Below the pieces are notes generated by a model that was given only the letters and a program-made list of their open reading frames with translations, ran no database searches and was not told the DNA's origin. From Closterium sp. NIES-65 (taxonomy: Eukaryota; Streptophyta; Zygnematophyceae; Desmidiales; Closteriaceae), in contig CANXME010000202.1 of the NCBI GenBank assembly GCA_948144175.1, positions 459,253 through 523,252 on the forward strand: a stretch of DNA of 64,000 nt, given 5' to 3'. Below are positions 29,925 to 39,775 of the stretch, piece after piece. A program made the translations under genes and the position numbers. Each line of letters opens with the position of its first letter. Within the stretch, counting starts at the first letter, position 1.

Positions 29925-30902
29925 CTACTGGCGATTCCCGTTTTTTGACTTCGGGGGTGCTCCACTGTTTCCGTCCCGGAGTGCCACACGTGCTTTCTTC
30001 ATTTTGTAGCACGACAAAAACTGATGTCTTGCTGCGCCGCAAAATTCGCATTTTGTCGGCTGCTGCTTCGCGTCGTATTTGTCGATATCCATCGGTTCGG
30101 TGAACGTGGGGGGTGCCGATCGCTCCGTGCCGAATGTACGGTTCGGCGTGAAGCGTCGTGTTTCGGGTTGACTTCGAGTCAGCGCGTCGTATCGCTCGGC
30201 AGCACGCACGATGTCTCTGTAGCTGTTGTAATTCGCCGCAATCACCAGCCGCCGAATCTCCATTTTTAATCCTTCGGTGTACGCCTGGATTTTTTCGCCT
30301 TCGGTCAGGTCGGTGATGCGGTTGAACAGTAACTCCATCTGCTGCGTGTACTGTGTTACACTACTGTATTGCTTGTGTCGGTGTATCTGCTGCCGCGCCA
30401 TGTAGGTTGTATTAATTGGTTCGAAACGCTCGATTAAATCTGCCCGAAACTGCTGCCACGTTTTCTCCCCGCGGGCTACGTCGGTGTAGTAAATCCATTC
30501 GAGAGCCGGTCCACGTAACAGTGTCGCTGCGAGCCGAATCCTTGTTGCGTCGTGTTGCGGGGTCGAACAGCTAATGGCCTCGAAGTAAATTTCGAGGGTG
30601 GCCACGAATCGCCGGACGTCGGATCCCTTCGCGCTTGGATCGAACGCCTCCGGGAGCCTCGGTCGTGCTGCTTCGAGGTTCGGCGACAGTGGTGCCATTG
30701 GTCCGTGAAATGTCGGTGTCGCCACTACTGCTGGAGTTCTCGGTGCTGTAGTCGCTGTGGTCGCTGTTGCTGCGGTGGCGAACCCTGGTTGGCTTGTCAG
30801 AAAAGCCTCAAGTCGACGAAGCGTCGCCTGCGTCTGCTCCATGTCGGTGCGGAGGCTCGCAATGTCGCTCGTAGTCGCGTAGTTGTCGCCTTGGCCCTCC
30901 AT
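29925..30902 (-). CDS. Gypsy F Gag (325 aa)
   Basis: ATG at 30902 (MEGQGDNYATTSDIASLRTD). An N-terminal coiled-coil-like segment is followed by the retrotransposon gag core (FDPSAKGSDVRRFVATLEIY, LLRGPALEWIYY, WQQFRADLIERF). A CCHC zinc knuckle CEFCGAARHQFLSC lies near the C-terminus, and the frame ends at 29925. Pol is in another minus frame that overlaps the gag end (to 30051), so expression would need a frameshift, as in many Ty3/gypsy elements; I cannot see the slip site. Gag has no internal stop, unlike pol. Confidence 0.85.
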   Translation of the reverse strand: MEGQGDNYATTSDIASLRTDMEQTQATLRRLEAFLTSQPGFATAATATTATTAPRTPAVVATPTFHGPMAPLSPNLEAARPRLPEAFDPSAKGSDVRRFVATLEIYFEAISCSTPQHDATRIRLAATLLRGPALEWIYYTDVARGEKTWQQFRADLIERFEPINTTYMARQQIHRHKQYSSVTQYTQQMELLFNRITDLTEGEKIQAYTEGLKMEIRRLVIAANYNSYRDIVRAAERYDALTRSQPETRRFTPNRTFGTERSAPPTFTEPMDIDKYDAKQQPTKCEFCGAARHQFLSCYKMKKARVALRDGNSGAPPKSKNGNRQ

Positions 30903-31332
30903 TTGGTGATTTACCGGAAGATGCGCGACGAAAATAATCGAATTCTAGGTGTTGGTCGACTTACTGCGAGTCAAATTGACTGTAGAATCGACGAGCGCGA
31001 TTTCTGTAGGTTGCGTAAATCTCCCTTAGGCGAAATTCTCGTCCGATCTTGGCCGTTGAGGAGAAAATCGATCCGACGCTCCAAATTCCAACTTTTTTGG
31101 GCGAAATTCTCTGGGCCGTTGAGATGAAACTCAATCGAACGGTCGAAACTCCAACCTTTCCACCAGTAAATCTGAGGGGTGTTCGAAAACCGAATCGAGG
31201 GGGACTTAGAAAAATTGCGCGGAACTGGTTTTTCATACCCGTATCGGCGCTTTCGTCGTCGCCCCCGCGGTTTTTAAAGGCCGGAACTAAGCGGTTGAAG
31301 ACCTCGCGTGTAAACCCGCTCAGATTACCAAG
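30903..31332 (-). other. Gypsy F 5' leader and primer-binding region
   Basis: About 430 bp between the 5' LTR and gag. Next to the LTR the minus strand reads CTTGGTAATCTGAGCGGGTT; a PBS beginning TGGTAATCTGAGC two bases inside the LTR is likely, tRNA not identified. No gene seen. Confidence 0.5.
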
Positions 31333-31725
31333 TGTGAGGATCTAGGATCGAGTTCAGAAAAGAGAATGAGAATTGAGTCGAATTGAATTGAATTGAATCG
31401 AATGTCCACCTGGGTACAACATGAGGCTATATATAGGCTCGACACAAGGCCCCGTAACCAGGTGTTACGCGAAGGTTCCGCGGGTCGCGAAGCGTCCCGA
31501 ACAGATCCTTACCGAATTCGGCAGAAGGCAATTCGATGGCAACCGAAAAGCCAGAATTCGGTGCACGCAACCTAGCTCGGTGATATAACTATAATAAAAT
31601 ATAGGAAAGCACCTAGCCTAGGAAATCAAGCAATTCATGCATGCATATGATTATCCTATGCAAAAAATAGCATGATAAAGTAGAGGCAAGCAAGAATAGC
31701 TGGCATAAGCCGTCGTACTCTCACA
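31333..31725 (-). repeat. 5' LTR of gypsy F
   Basis: 393 bp, TGTGAGGATC...GTACTCTCACA on the plus strand. The following bases ATGAC belong to copia integrase sequence, not to D. Confidence 0.88.
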
Positions 31726-31990
31726 ATGACCATGCCAATGCGGCGCTCAGAAATCCCATTTTTCTGTGGAGAGGCCGGAAGCGTGAAGGTCTGGCGGATG
31801 CCCTGTGCACGACAGAAGGCTCCTAGAAGGGCAGAGGAAAACTCCCCGCCTCTGTCAGAATGCAGACGCAGAACAGGTAAGTCCGAGCCGAAACTCTCTC
31901 TGAGCTGGAGACGAGCTGCGCGGATCCACTCGATCAGCACCTTAGTGACGTCACCCTTGCTGCGCAAGAGGAACACCGTGGTGTAACGCG
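31726..31990 (-). pseudogene. Scrap G: copia integrase fragment, antisense
   Basis: Minus strand reads YTTVFLLRSKGDVTKVLIEW, LHSDRGGEFSSALLGAF, QTFTLPASPQKNGISERRIG: the integrase core with the second Asp and the Glu. It is diverged from the integrases of H, K and L. It begins exactly where the gypsy LTR ends and stops at GTGTAACGCG, where the plus-strand leader of H (CGCGGCCCCGCCGCC) takes over; CGCG is shared at the junction. Confidence 0.85.
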
Positions 31991-32620
31991 GCCCCGCCGC
32001 CTCCACTGTCGCGGCCCCGCCGCCTGCTCTGACGCGGCCCTGCCGGCCCGCCGCTGCACCTGACGGCCCCGCCGCTGCACCTGCCGGCCCGCCGCTGCAC
32101 CCTACGGCCCGCCGCTGCACCCTACGGCCCGCCGCCTCACCTGACGGCCCCGCCGCTGCACCTGCCGGCCCGCCGCTGTACCCTACGGCCCGCCGCTGCA
32201 CCCAGCGGCCCGCCGCTTCACCTGACGGCCCAGCCGCTGCACCTACGGCCCGCCGCTGCACCCAGCGGCCCGCCGCTTCACCTGACGGCCCCGCCGCTGC
32301 ACCTACCGGCCCGCCGCTGCACCCTACGGCCCCGACGCTGCACCTGCCGGCCCGCCGCTGCACCGGTCGACCCGCCGCTGCACCTGACGGCCCCGCCCCT
32401 GCATCTTCCGGCCGAGCCGCCCCAGCAGCAGAGCCGCCCCAGCAGCCGAGCCGCCACAGCCGCCGAGCCGCCCCTGCAGCCGAGCCGCCCCAGCAGCCGA
32501 GCCGCCCCAGCAGCCGAGCCGCCCCAGCTGCAGTACCGCCCGAGCCGCCCGAGCCGCCGAGTCGCCCGAGCCGCCCAGCAGTCGAGCCGCCCGAGCAGCC
32601 CGAGCCCTCCCTGCACTGCC
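31991..32620 (+). repeat. GC-rich leader repeat of H
   Basis: GACGGCCCCGCCGCTGCACC and CCGGCCCGCCGCTGCACC units to about 32400, then CAGCAGCCGAGCCGCCC units. Same place and composition as in D, K and L. Confidence 0.85.
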
Positions 32621-32675
32621 CTGTCTGGTGAGCACTGAGCTTTACTCTGCGCACTGCCCTCTCTCTACTGCTGTC

Positions 32676-35600
32676 ATGGCTACCCCCAGTGTCCTCGCCT
32701 TTGACGCTAAGGGCAGAGCCATTGACTTTGACGTGTGGGTAGACGACCTACTGCTTTTCCTACAGTGCGACAGAGCTGACGGACTCTCTCTCTTTGATCT
32801 CACTTCTGGTGCCTCTCCCGCCCCTGCTACTACTGAGAATGCCACTGTTCGCTCACAGTGGGCCACACGCGATGCTGCTGCACGTCTTGCTGTGCGTCGC
32901 CACCTCCCTCCCGCTGAGCGTGCGCACTTTGGGTCGTACAAGAGTGCTAAGACCTTGTACGACGCCGTTATCGCACGCTACTCCACCCCTGCCACTGCTG
33001 CACTGAGCCGCCTCATGCTACCGTACCTCTTTCCCGACCTTGCTGCTTTTGCCACAGTCGCCGACCTCATTACCCACCTGCGCACTAGTGACGCTCGCTT
33101 CCGCGCTGCACTTCCTGCTGAGTTCTGCGCCAAGAACCCCCCCCCACCAGTACTTCACTCTCTACTACATTGTCACCCGCCTCCCTGACTCCCTTCGCGG
33201 AGTCAGGGACGACCTACTCGCAGTCTGCCCCACCACTCTCACTGTCGAGATCCTCGAGAAGTCCCTCCTCGCAGCCGAGAAGAGCATTCTCGCTGTAGGG
33301 GCCTCTCGTGGTGACCCGCGCGCCCCCATCTTTGAGGGGTGTTCCCCCTCCCCCCTCCTGCCCTCTGTCGCCTCTACTGCTACGGCCGACCTTGTTGGTT
33401 TTGAGTCGGTCGGAGCGGCGTCTGCCCCCAGCGGGAGACGTCGCTCTGGCAAGAGCAAGGGGGGCAGGGGCGGTGGTGGAGGCAGCGGGGGCGGTGAAGG
33501 CGGAGGTAGAGGCAGCGGCGGAGGTGAGGGTGGTAGCGGGAGTGGCGGCGGGAGTGGAGGTGTCGGCGGAGGCGGTGGAGGCGGGGGCGGCAGCGGAGGT
33601 GGTAGTGGGGGTGGAGGCGGAGGCGGCGGTGGCGGCGGCGACGGTGGGAGTGGCGGTGGCGGAGGAGGCGGCGGAGGAGGCGGCGGAGGTCGTGGCGCGC
33701 CGAGGAGGAGTGGCTCCAGTGGTGGTCAGCGCCAGCAGCAGCAGCGTGGTCAGGAGACCCTCTCCCCGCAGCAGCTCCGTGAGTGGTACTCTGCGCGTCA
33801 GCGGGGTGGGGGTACTGGTCCGTGCACTTACGTCCTGCGCACTGGCGACCGTGCGGGTGAGCAGTGTGGTGGTCCACACTCCGCCCAGCGTTGCTTCGGC
33901 CGCCTGACTGACGCTTGGCGCCGCCAGTTTCCTGACGCCTCTGAGATCCCTCGCTGGGACCAGCTGTCTAGGGCTGGAGTAGCTATCTTTGATCTTGACT
34001 TTGATGCTATTCTTGCTGCTATGTATGCTGTGACTATTAGTGAGGAGGGTGACTGTTACCGGTGTTTCCCGCCCGACCCGGGCATTGGTACTGCGGCTCT
34101 AGGTGCTGTTGAGGCTGCTGCTCCAGGTGCTGGTGAGGCTGTTGCTCTAGGTGCCAGTGAGTCTGAGTCCTCTGGTACTGGTGAGTCTGCTCTCTCAGGT
34201 ACTGTGTCGACTTCACCCTCTCTCACTTTCACTCTTGACTCCGGGGCGTCTCACTCCTTCTTTCGAGACCGCACCACACTCACGCCGCTTAGTCGGCCAG
34301 TGGCGGTCTCCTTGGCAGACCCCTCCGGGGGTCCAGTTCTGGCTCGCTACTCCACTGTCCTGCCGTGCCCTGCGGTCCCGTCTGGCGCCCTGTCCGGTCT
34401 CTACCTCCCCTCGTTCTCTACGAACTTGGTGGCGGGTGCTGACCTACAGGATGCAGGGGTTGACCAGTTCACCCCTGCGCGCCGACGAGTCACCCACTGC
34501 ACGGACGCGGACACGGGTCGACACCTGACCACATTCACACGTGGTCCAGGGTCGAGCCTATACACACTCACTGTTCCGTCTCCTTCTCCTGCGTCTGGTC
34601 AGGTAGCTGCGTCGGGTCAGGTGTTTGCTGCAGCGTCCAGGTCTGGTCCTGAGTCTGCCCCCTGCTCGTGTCGCCTCCTGTCCCACGAGACCCTCCTGTG
34701 GCACCACAGGATGGGTCACCCCTCCCTGCCTCGTCTCCGGGGCATGGCCTCTCGCCTTCTTGTCTCTGGCCTTCCCCGGTCCCTCCCTCCCCTTCCTCCG
34801 GGGCCTGGCCCTCCCTGTGTCCCCTGTGTCGAGGGTCGCCTGCGGGCTACCCCTCACTCCTCCCCGTTCCCTCCGACGGAGGCCCCGATGCAGACGCTTC
34901 ACATGGACGTGTGGGGCCCAGCCCGCGTCCGTGGACAGGGTCACGAGCGCTACTTCCTGCTGGTGGTTGACGACTACTCGTGTTACACCACAGTCTTCCC
35001 CTTGCGCAGCAAGGGTGAGGTCACTGAGGTGCTGATCGACTGGATCCGCGCAGCTCGTCTCCAGCTCAGGCGGAGCTTCGGCTCGGACTTTCCTGTTTTG
35101 CGTTTGCACTCGGACAGAGGCGGAGAGTTCTCCTCCGGCCTTCTGCGAGCCTACTGTCAGGCACGAGGCATCCGCCAGACCTTCACGCTTTCGGACTCTC
35201 CACAGCAGAATGGGATTGCTGAGCGCCGCATCGGCATTGTCATGGACGTCGCCCGTACGTCCATGGTGCATGCGGCTGCCCCCCATTTTCTGTGGCCGTT
35301 TGCGGTTCGGTACGCCGCGCATCAGATCAACCTTCAGCCCAGAGTCTCCCGACCGGAGACCTCCCCAGCTTTGCTGTGGACGGGGAAGGTTGGCGATGCG
35401 TCGGCGTTCCGTGTCTGGGGATCTCGGGCGTTTGTCCGCGACTTGTCTGCGGACAAGCTGTCCCCTCGTGCTGCTCCCTGTGTCTTCCTTGGCTTCCCCA
35501 TGGCCGCTCCCGGGTGGCAGTTTTACCACCCCTCCTCTCGTAGTGTTCTGTCCTCCCAGGACGTCACGTTCGACGAGTCAGTCCCCTTCTACCGCCTCTT

Positions 35601-38600
35601 CCCCTACCGCACTCCTTCCCTCCCCCCTCCGCCGGACTTCCTTGTGCTAGTTCCCCTCCCGGTAGACCCCCTCCCCCCTCAGGTTCCTGCCCCCTCAGGT
35701 GTGTCCCAGGTAGACGCAGTTGACCCGGTCGAGGTTACTGGTGACTCTGGTGCTGCTGCGGGTGCTGAGCCTGGGGGTGCTGACTCTGGGGGTGCTGTGC
35801 GCGGGGGTGCCAAGCCTGGAGGTGCTGCTGCTGGGGGTGCTGAGCCTGGGGGTGCTGGGCCTGGGAGTGCTACTGCGGAGGGTGCTGAGCCTGGAGGTGC
35901 TGAGCCGGGGGGTGCGGTGCCTAGAGCTGCTGAGCTAGGGGGTGCTGGGTCTGGGGGTGCTGGGTCGGGAGCTGCTGAGCCTGGGGGTACTGAGTCTGGA
36001 GCTGCTGAGCCTGGGGGTGCTCCGTCTGGAGCTGTTGAGCCTGGGGTTTCTCCTGCTGCTGCGTCTCGCTGGGAGCCCCTCTCTCCACTGGAGCTGCGCG
36101 AGTGGTTTGCTCGCCGCTGGAGGCGTGCTGCTGGAGCTGGAGCTTCTTCGACCGTCGAGGGTGCTGGTGCTGCCGGTCCCGGAGCTGCTGGGTCTGCGGG
36201 TACTCCTGGAGCAGGAGCTCCTGAGGGTGTTGGTGCTGAGACTACTGCTGTCTGTCCCGGCGGTGGTTCTGCTACTGGTGCTGCTGGAGGTCCTGCTGCT
36301 GGAGGTGTTGGTGGCACAGGTGCTGTCGCTGAGGGGTTGGTGCTGTCCCTGCTGAGTCTGGGGTTGCCGCGCGGCCTCGGCCGTACTTCGTTCCGCTCCT
36401 GCAGCTGGTTCTTGGTCTTTCTCCTCCGGTAGGGTGTCCACAGCCTGTCCAGTCGCAGTCCCTGTTGGAGCCTTCCTCTCCACTGCCTGCTCCCTCTCCT
36501 TACACTGGTCCTACTGGAGGTCTTGCTGAGCGTCGTGAGCCTGCGTCTCGTCCTGCGTCGCCCGTTCGTGCTGCTCGTACTAGTGGTTGCGGTTCGCGTC
36601 AGCGTCCTCCTCCTGTCCCTGGCACGCACCGGATGTCTCTGCGTCCGTCCACTGCTCCTCTGCGTGCCCCTTTGCCTTCTCCTCCTGAGTCCTCTCTTCC
36701 TGCGCTTGCCGACCCTGAGTCGGACTCTCTTCGTGCTGCCAGTCCTACTGTCACGCGTCTCCTTGCTACTGTCGTCACTGACCCCTCGTTTGAGTCCACT
36801 GCTGCGTCTGCCCTTGTCGCTGAGCTCGTCGACTTTGCTGCTCGCTGTCGTCTAGACTACGCTGCTAGTCTTGTTGCTGAGTCTGCGTCTGTCTGTCCTC
36901 CGTCCGTCGGGGGTGAGTGTGCTCTTGGCACGGACGTCCTAGAGGACAGTCAGGAGGAGTTACAGTGTCAGGCGGCTGCTTCACCTCATCTTGCGTCTGT
37001 ACTGCTTGCTCCTGAGGGAGACCCGGATGCACTAGACATCCCGACTCCGCGCTCTTACGCGGAGACCGTAGAGGGTCCCTACTCGTCTCAGTGGCAGGCA
37101 GCTATGGATGCAGAGATGGCTTCCTGGAAGTCCACAGGCACCTACGTTGACGCGGTTCCCCCTCCTGGGGCGAACATCGTCAGTGGCATGTGGATCTTCA
37201 GGGTGAAGCGGCCGCCGGGCTCTCCACCTGTCTTCAAGGCGCGGTACGTTGCTCGTGGCTTCAGTTAGCGGCAGGGAGTTGACTACTTTCAGACCTTCTC
37301 TCCCACCCCGAAGATGACCACTCTTCGGGTGCTGCTGCACATAGCCGCTCAGCGCGACTACGAGCTTCACTCTCTCGACTTCAGCACTGCGTTCCTGCAG
37401 GGTAGCCTGCACGAGGAGATCTGGCTGCGCCGTTCACCTGGCTTCACTGGGACTTTCCCTCCTGGCACCCAGTGGAGCCTCCGACGGCCAGTCTACGGTC
37501 TCCGCCAGGCACCGCGTGAGTGGCACGACACACTGAGGACTACGCTTGCGGCTCTTGGGTTCGCTCCTTCTACTGCTGACCCGTCGCTGTTTCTGCGCAC
37601 CGACACTTCTTTGCCGCCGTTCTACATCCTCGTGTACGTCGACGACTTGGTCTTTGCCACAGCGGACACTGCTGGACTCGCCTACGTGAAGTCCGAGCTG
37701 CTGAAGAGACACATGTGCACAGACCTGGGTGAACTGCGCAGCTACCTTGGCTTGCAGATCACTCGGGACAGAGCACGCCGCACCATTACCTTGACTCAGT
37801 CACACATGGTGCAGCAGGTCCTCCAGCGCTTCGGCTTCACGTACTCCTCGCCTCAGGCCACTCATCTGTCTACTCGCCATTCGCTCTCAGCTCTGCCTTC
37901 GGATGAGTCCGTAGAGTCGAGTGGCCCGTACCCAGAGCTTGTTGGCTGCCTCATGTACCTGATGACCTGCACACGACCTGACCTTGCATACCCTCTGAGC
38001 ATTCTTGCACGCTATGTTGCTCCTGGGAGACACCGACCAGAGCACATGGCTGTAGCGAAGAGGGTGTTGCGCTACCTATGCAGTACGTCGGGCATGGGGC
38101 TAGTGCTTGGAGGGCGGAGTCTAGTGGTCCTTACAGGGCACGCGGACGCTTCTTGGGCTGACGGCCAGGCTACGCAGCGGTCGTCAGAGGGTTACACCTT
38201 CAGTCTTGGTTCCGGCTCTGTCTCGTGGCGGGCTACTCGCTCGTCTTCGGTTCTCAGCTCCAGTTGTGAGGCTGAGATCTATGCTGGGGCCATGGCTGCA
38301 CAGGAGCTTCGCTGGCTCACCTACCTGCTGACTGACCTTGGAGAGCCGCCTCGTTCTCCTCCAGTGCTGTACGTAGACAACAAGGCCATGCTGGCCTTGT
38401 GTCGAGAGCAGCGTCTGGAGCACAGAACGAAGCACATTGCTCTTCGCTACTTCCTTGCTCGTGAGCTGCAGCAGCGTGGACAGTTGCGGCTTGCGTACGT
38501 GGCCTCTGAGGCCAACACTGCTGATGTGTTCACCAAGGCACTCGCGCCTTGTGACCATCAGCGCCTCTGCACCCAGCTGGGTCTTGTGCCTGTCTTGCCT

Positions 38601-38618
38601 CACTTGCTCTCCTCTTGA
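32676..38618 (+). pseudogene. Copia H gag-pol with two frameshifts and one nonsense codon
   Basis: ATG 32676 (MATPSVLAFDAKGRAIDFDV). Gag is intact to a C homopolymer at 33137-33145, where the frame shifts (KNPPP to QYFTLYYIVTRLP). The next frame carries poly-Gly, Gln-rich segment, protease LDSGASHSFFRD (about 34235), HHRMGH, integrase DVWGPARV, LHSDRGGEF and NGIAERRIG, then the GGAEPGGA linker. Near 36331 one base is lost (GAGGGGTTGG against GAGGGTGTTGG) and the frame shifts again. TAG at 37266-37268 replaces the Gln codon of RGFSQRQG. RT (YVDD about 37636) and RNase H then run clean to TGA 38616-38618. It is non-functional as it stands; two of the three lesions are single-base indels. Confidence 0.9.
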
Positions 38619-38829
38619 CTTTACTTGTACTGTGACATATATATACCTACTCTTGCTTGTCTAGTTTTATATATATATGTCTGTACTCCTGCATGTGAAC
38701 TGGCCACTGGCCCTGCTCTTGTGCTCGGACTGTGTGGTGACGTTGTGATCCACCCTGAGCTTGCTCTGCTTTGCTTTACTTGACTGGTCTTGTGACCCCT
38801 TGTTCTCCCCCACTTTGCCTATGGGGGTG

Positions 38830-38957
38830 TGTCAGATTTATATGACATAGTTTCTATAGGCTATAGTGGGGTAGCACATATGGGGTACAGGGTTTCTAGG
38901 GTTGTATTTGTACCCAATCTTTCCTTAGTCATTTCATTCTTGTTTACTTGTTTCACA
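38830..38957 (+). repeat. 3' LTR of copia H
   Basis: TGTCAGATTTATATG...TTGTTTCACA, 128 bp, with GGCTATAGTGGGGTAGCACA and CTAGGGTTGT. Closest by eye to the LTR of E (reverse complement). Confidence 0.88.
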
Positions 38958-39099
38958 ATAACTATAATAAAATATAGGAAAGCACCTAGCCTAGGAAATC
39001 AAGCAATTCCTGCATGCATATGATTATCCTATGCTAGAAATAGCATGATAAAGTAGAGGCAAGCAAGCATAGCTGGCATAAGCCGTCGTACTCTCAGAA
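38958..39099 (-). repeat. Partial F-family LTR (right remnant)
   Basis: About 142 bp equal to the last part (plus-strand sense) of the F LTR, ending CTCTCAGA where F has CTCTCACA, followed by ATGGC (39100-39104), the D-side target duplication that pairs with 25529-25533. Confidence 0.88.
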
Positions 39100-39104
39100 T
39101 GGCT

Positions 39105-39424
39105 GCACAGGAGCTTCGCTGGCTCACCTACGTGCTGACCGACCTTGGAGAGCCGCCTTGTTCTCCTCCAGTCTTGTACGTAGACAACAAGGCCATGCTG
39201 GCCTTGTGTCGAGAGCAGCGACTGGAGCACAGAACGAAGCACATTGCTCTCCGCTACTTCCTTGCTCGTGAGCTACAGCAGCGTGGACAGTTGCGGCTTG
39301 CGTACGTGGCCTTTGAGACCAACACTGCTGATGTCTTCACCAAGGCACTTGCGCCTTGTGATCATTAGCGCTTCTGCACTCAGCTGGGTCTTGTGCCCGT
39401 CTTGCCTCACTTGCTCTCCTCTTG
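39105..39424 (+). pseudogene. Copia D RNase H, C-terminal segment
   Basis: Continues the D RNase H after the gypsy complex: AQELRWLTYVLTDLGEPPCS, YVDNKAMLALC, ANTADVFTKALAPCDH, then TAG 39366-39368 where L has CAG (CDHQR), then LGLVPVLPHLLSS and TGA 39422-39424. A 3' untranslated region with TATATA stretches and CTTGCTTTGCTTTGC follows to the PPT (39628-39637). Confidence 0.9.
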
Positions 39425-39637
39425 ACCTTGCTTGTACTCTCACATATATGTATACCTGCTCTTGCTTGTCTAGCTTTATATATATGTGTGTACTCTTGCT
39501 TGTGAACTGGCCTTGTGGCCTTGACCTTGTACTCAGACTGTGTGGTGACTTTGTGATCCACCCTGAGCTTGCTTTGCTTTGCTTTCCTTGACTTGTCTTG
39601 TGACCCCTTGTTCTCCCCCACTTTGCCTATGGGGGTG

Positions 39638-39770
39638 TGTCAGAACATTATAGCTTATGCTGTTGTGTAGGCTATAGTGGGGTATCCCATAGGGGGTACA
39701 ACCCATTTAGGGTTTCCTATATGTACTCACTTCATTCATAGTTGATGCATTTCTCGTTCTGATTCTCACA
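39638..39770 (+). repeat. 3' LTR of copia D
   Basis: 133 bp; one difference noted from the 5' LTR (TTCTGATTC against TTCTCATTC). TSD CAACG follows. Confidence 0.92.
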
Positions 39771-39775
39771 CAACG

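Larger units (their letters stand above)
25534..31725 (-). mobile_element. Gypsy element F (chromodomain type), decayed
   Basis: LTRs 25534-25931 (398 bp) and 31333-31725 (393 bp) on the plus strand start TGTGAGGATC and end CTCTCACA. They differ by a repeat-unit indel (AATTG units) and about ten substitutions. Between them, on the minus strand, are gag, protease, RT, RNase H, integrase and chromodomain. Left flank is ATGGC (D RNase H) but right flank is ATGAC followed by a copia integrase scrap, not D; the D flank with ATGGC recurs at 39100 after a partial third LTR. The right half is therefore rearranged. Confidence 0.88.
31987..38957 (+). mobile_element. Copia element H, no 5' LTR, within an F-family LTR
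   Basis: Leader, gag, protease, integrase, linker, RT and RNase H on the plus strand, PPT TATGGGGGTG (38820-38829) and a 128-bp 3' LTR (38830-38957). No 5' LTR or PBS exists: the leader is fused to scrap G. Immediately after the 3' LTR comes ATAACTATAATAAAATATAG, the middle of an F-type LTR, so H had inserted in an F LTR (expected target ATAAC) before its left end was lost or rearranged. Confidence 0.88.
14990..39770 (+). mobile_element. Copia element D, internally deleted, split by E and the F complex
   Basis: LTRs 14990-15122 and 39638-39770 (133 bp each, one mismatch noted), TSD CAACG at 14985-14989 and 39771-39775. Own sequence is 14990-19212, 25511-25533 and 39105-39770. It has PBS, GC-rich leader, gag and linker-RT-RNase H, but protease and integrase are missing through an internal deletion at about 16915. 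It is the container for E (in its RNase H) and, 18 bp downstream, for the gypsy complex. Confidence 0.93.

Noticed and set aside
31656-32654. 332-codon minus-strand frame over G and the H leader as one gene
   Set aside because: Only its C-terminal part (31726-31990) is integrase-like; the rest is the H leader read antisense.
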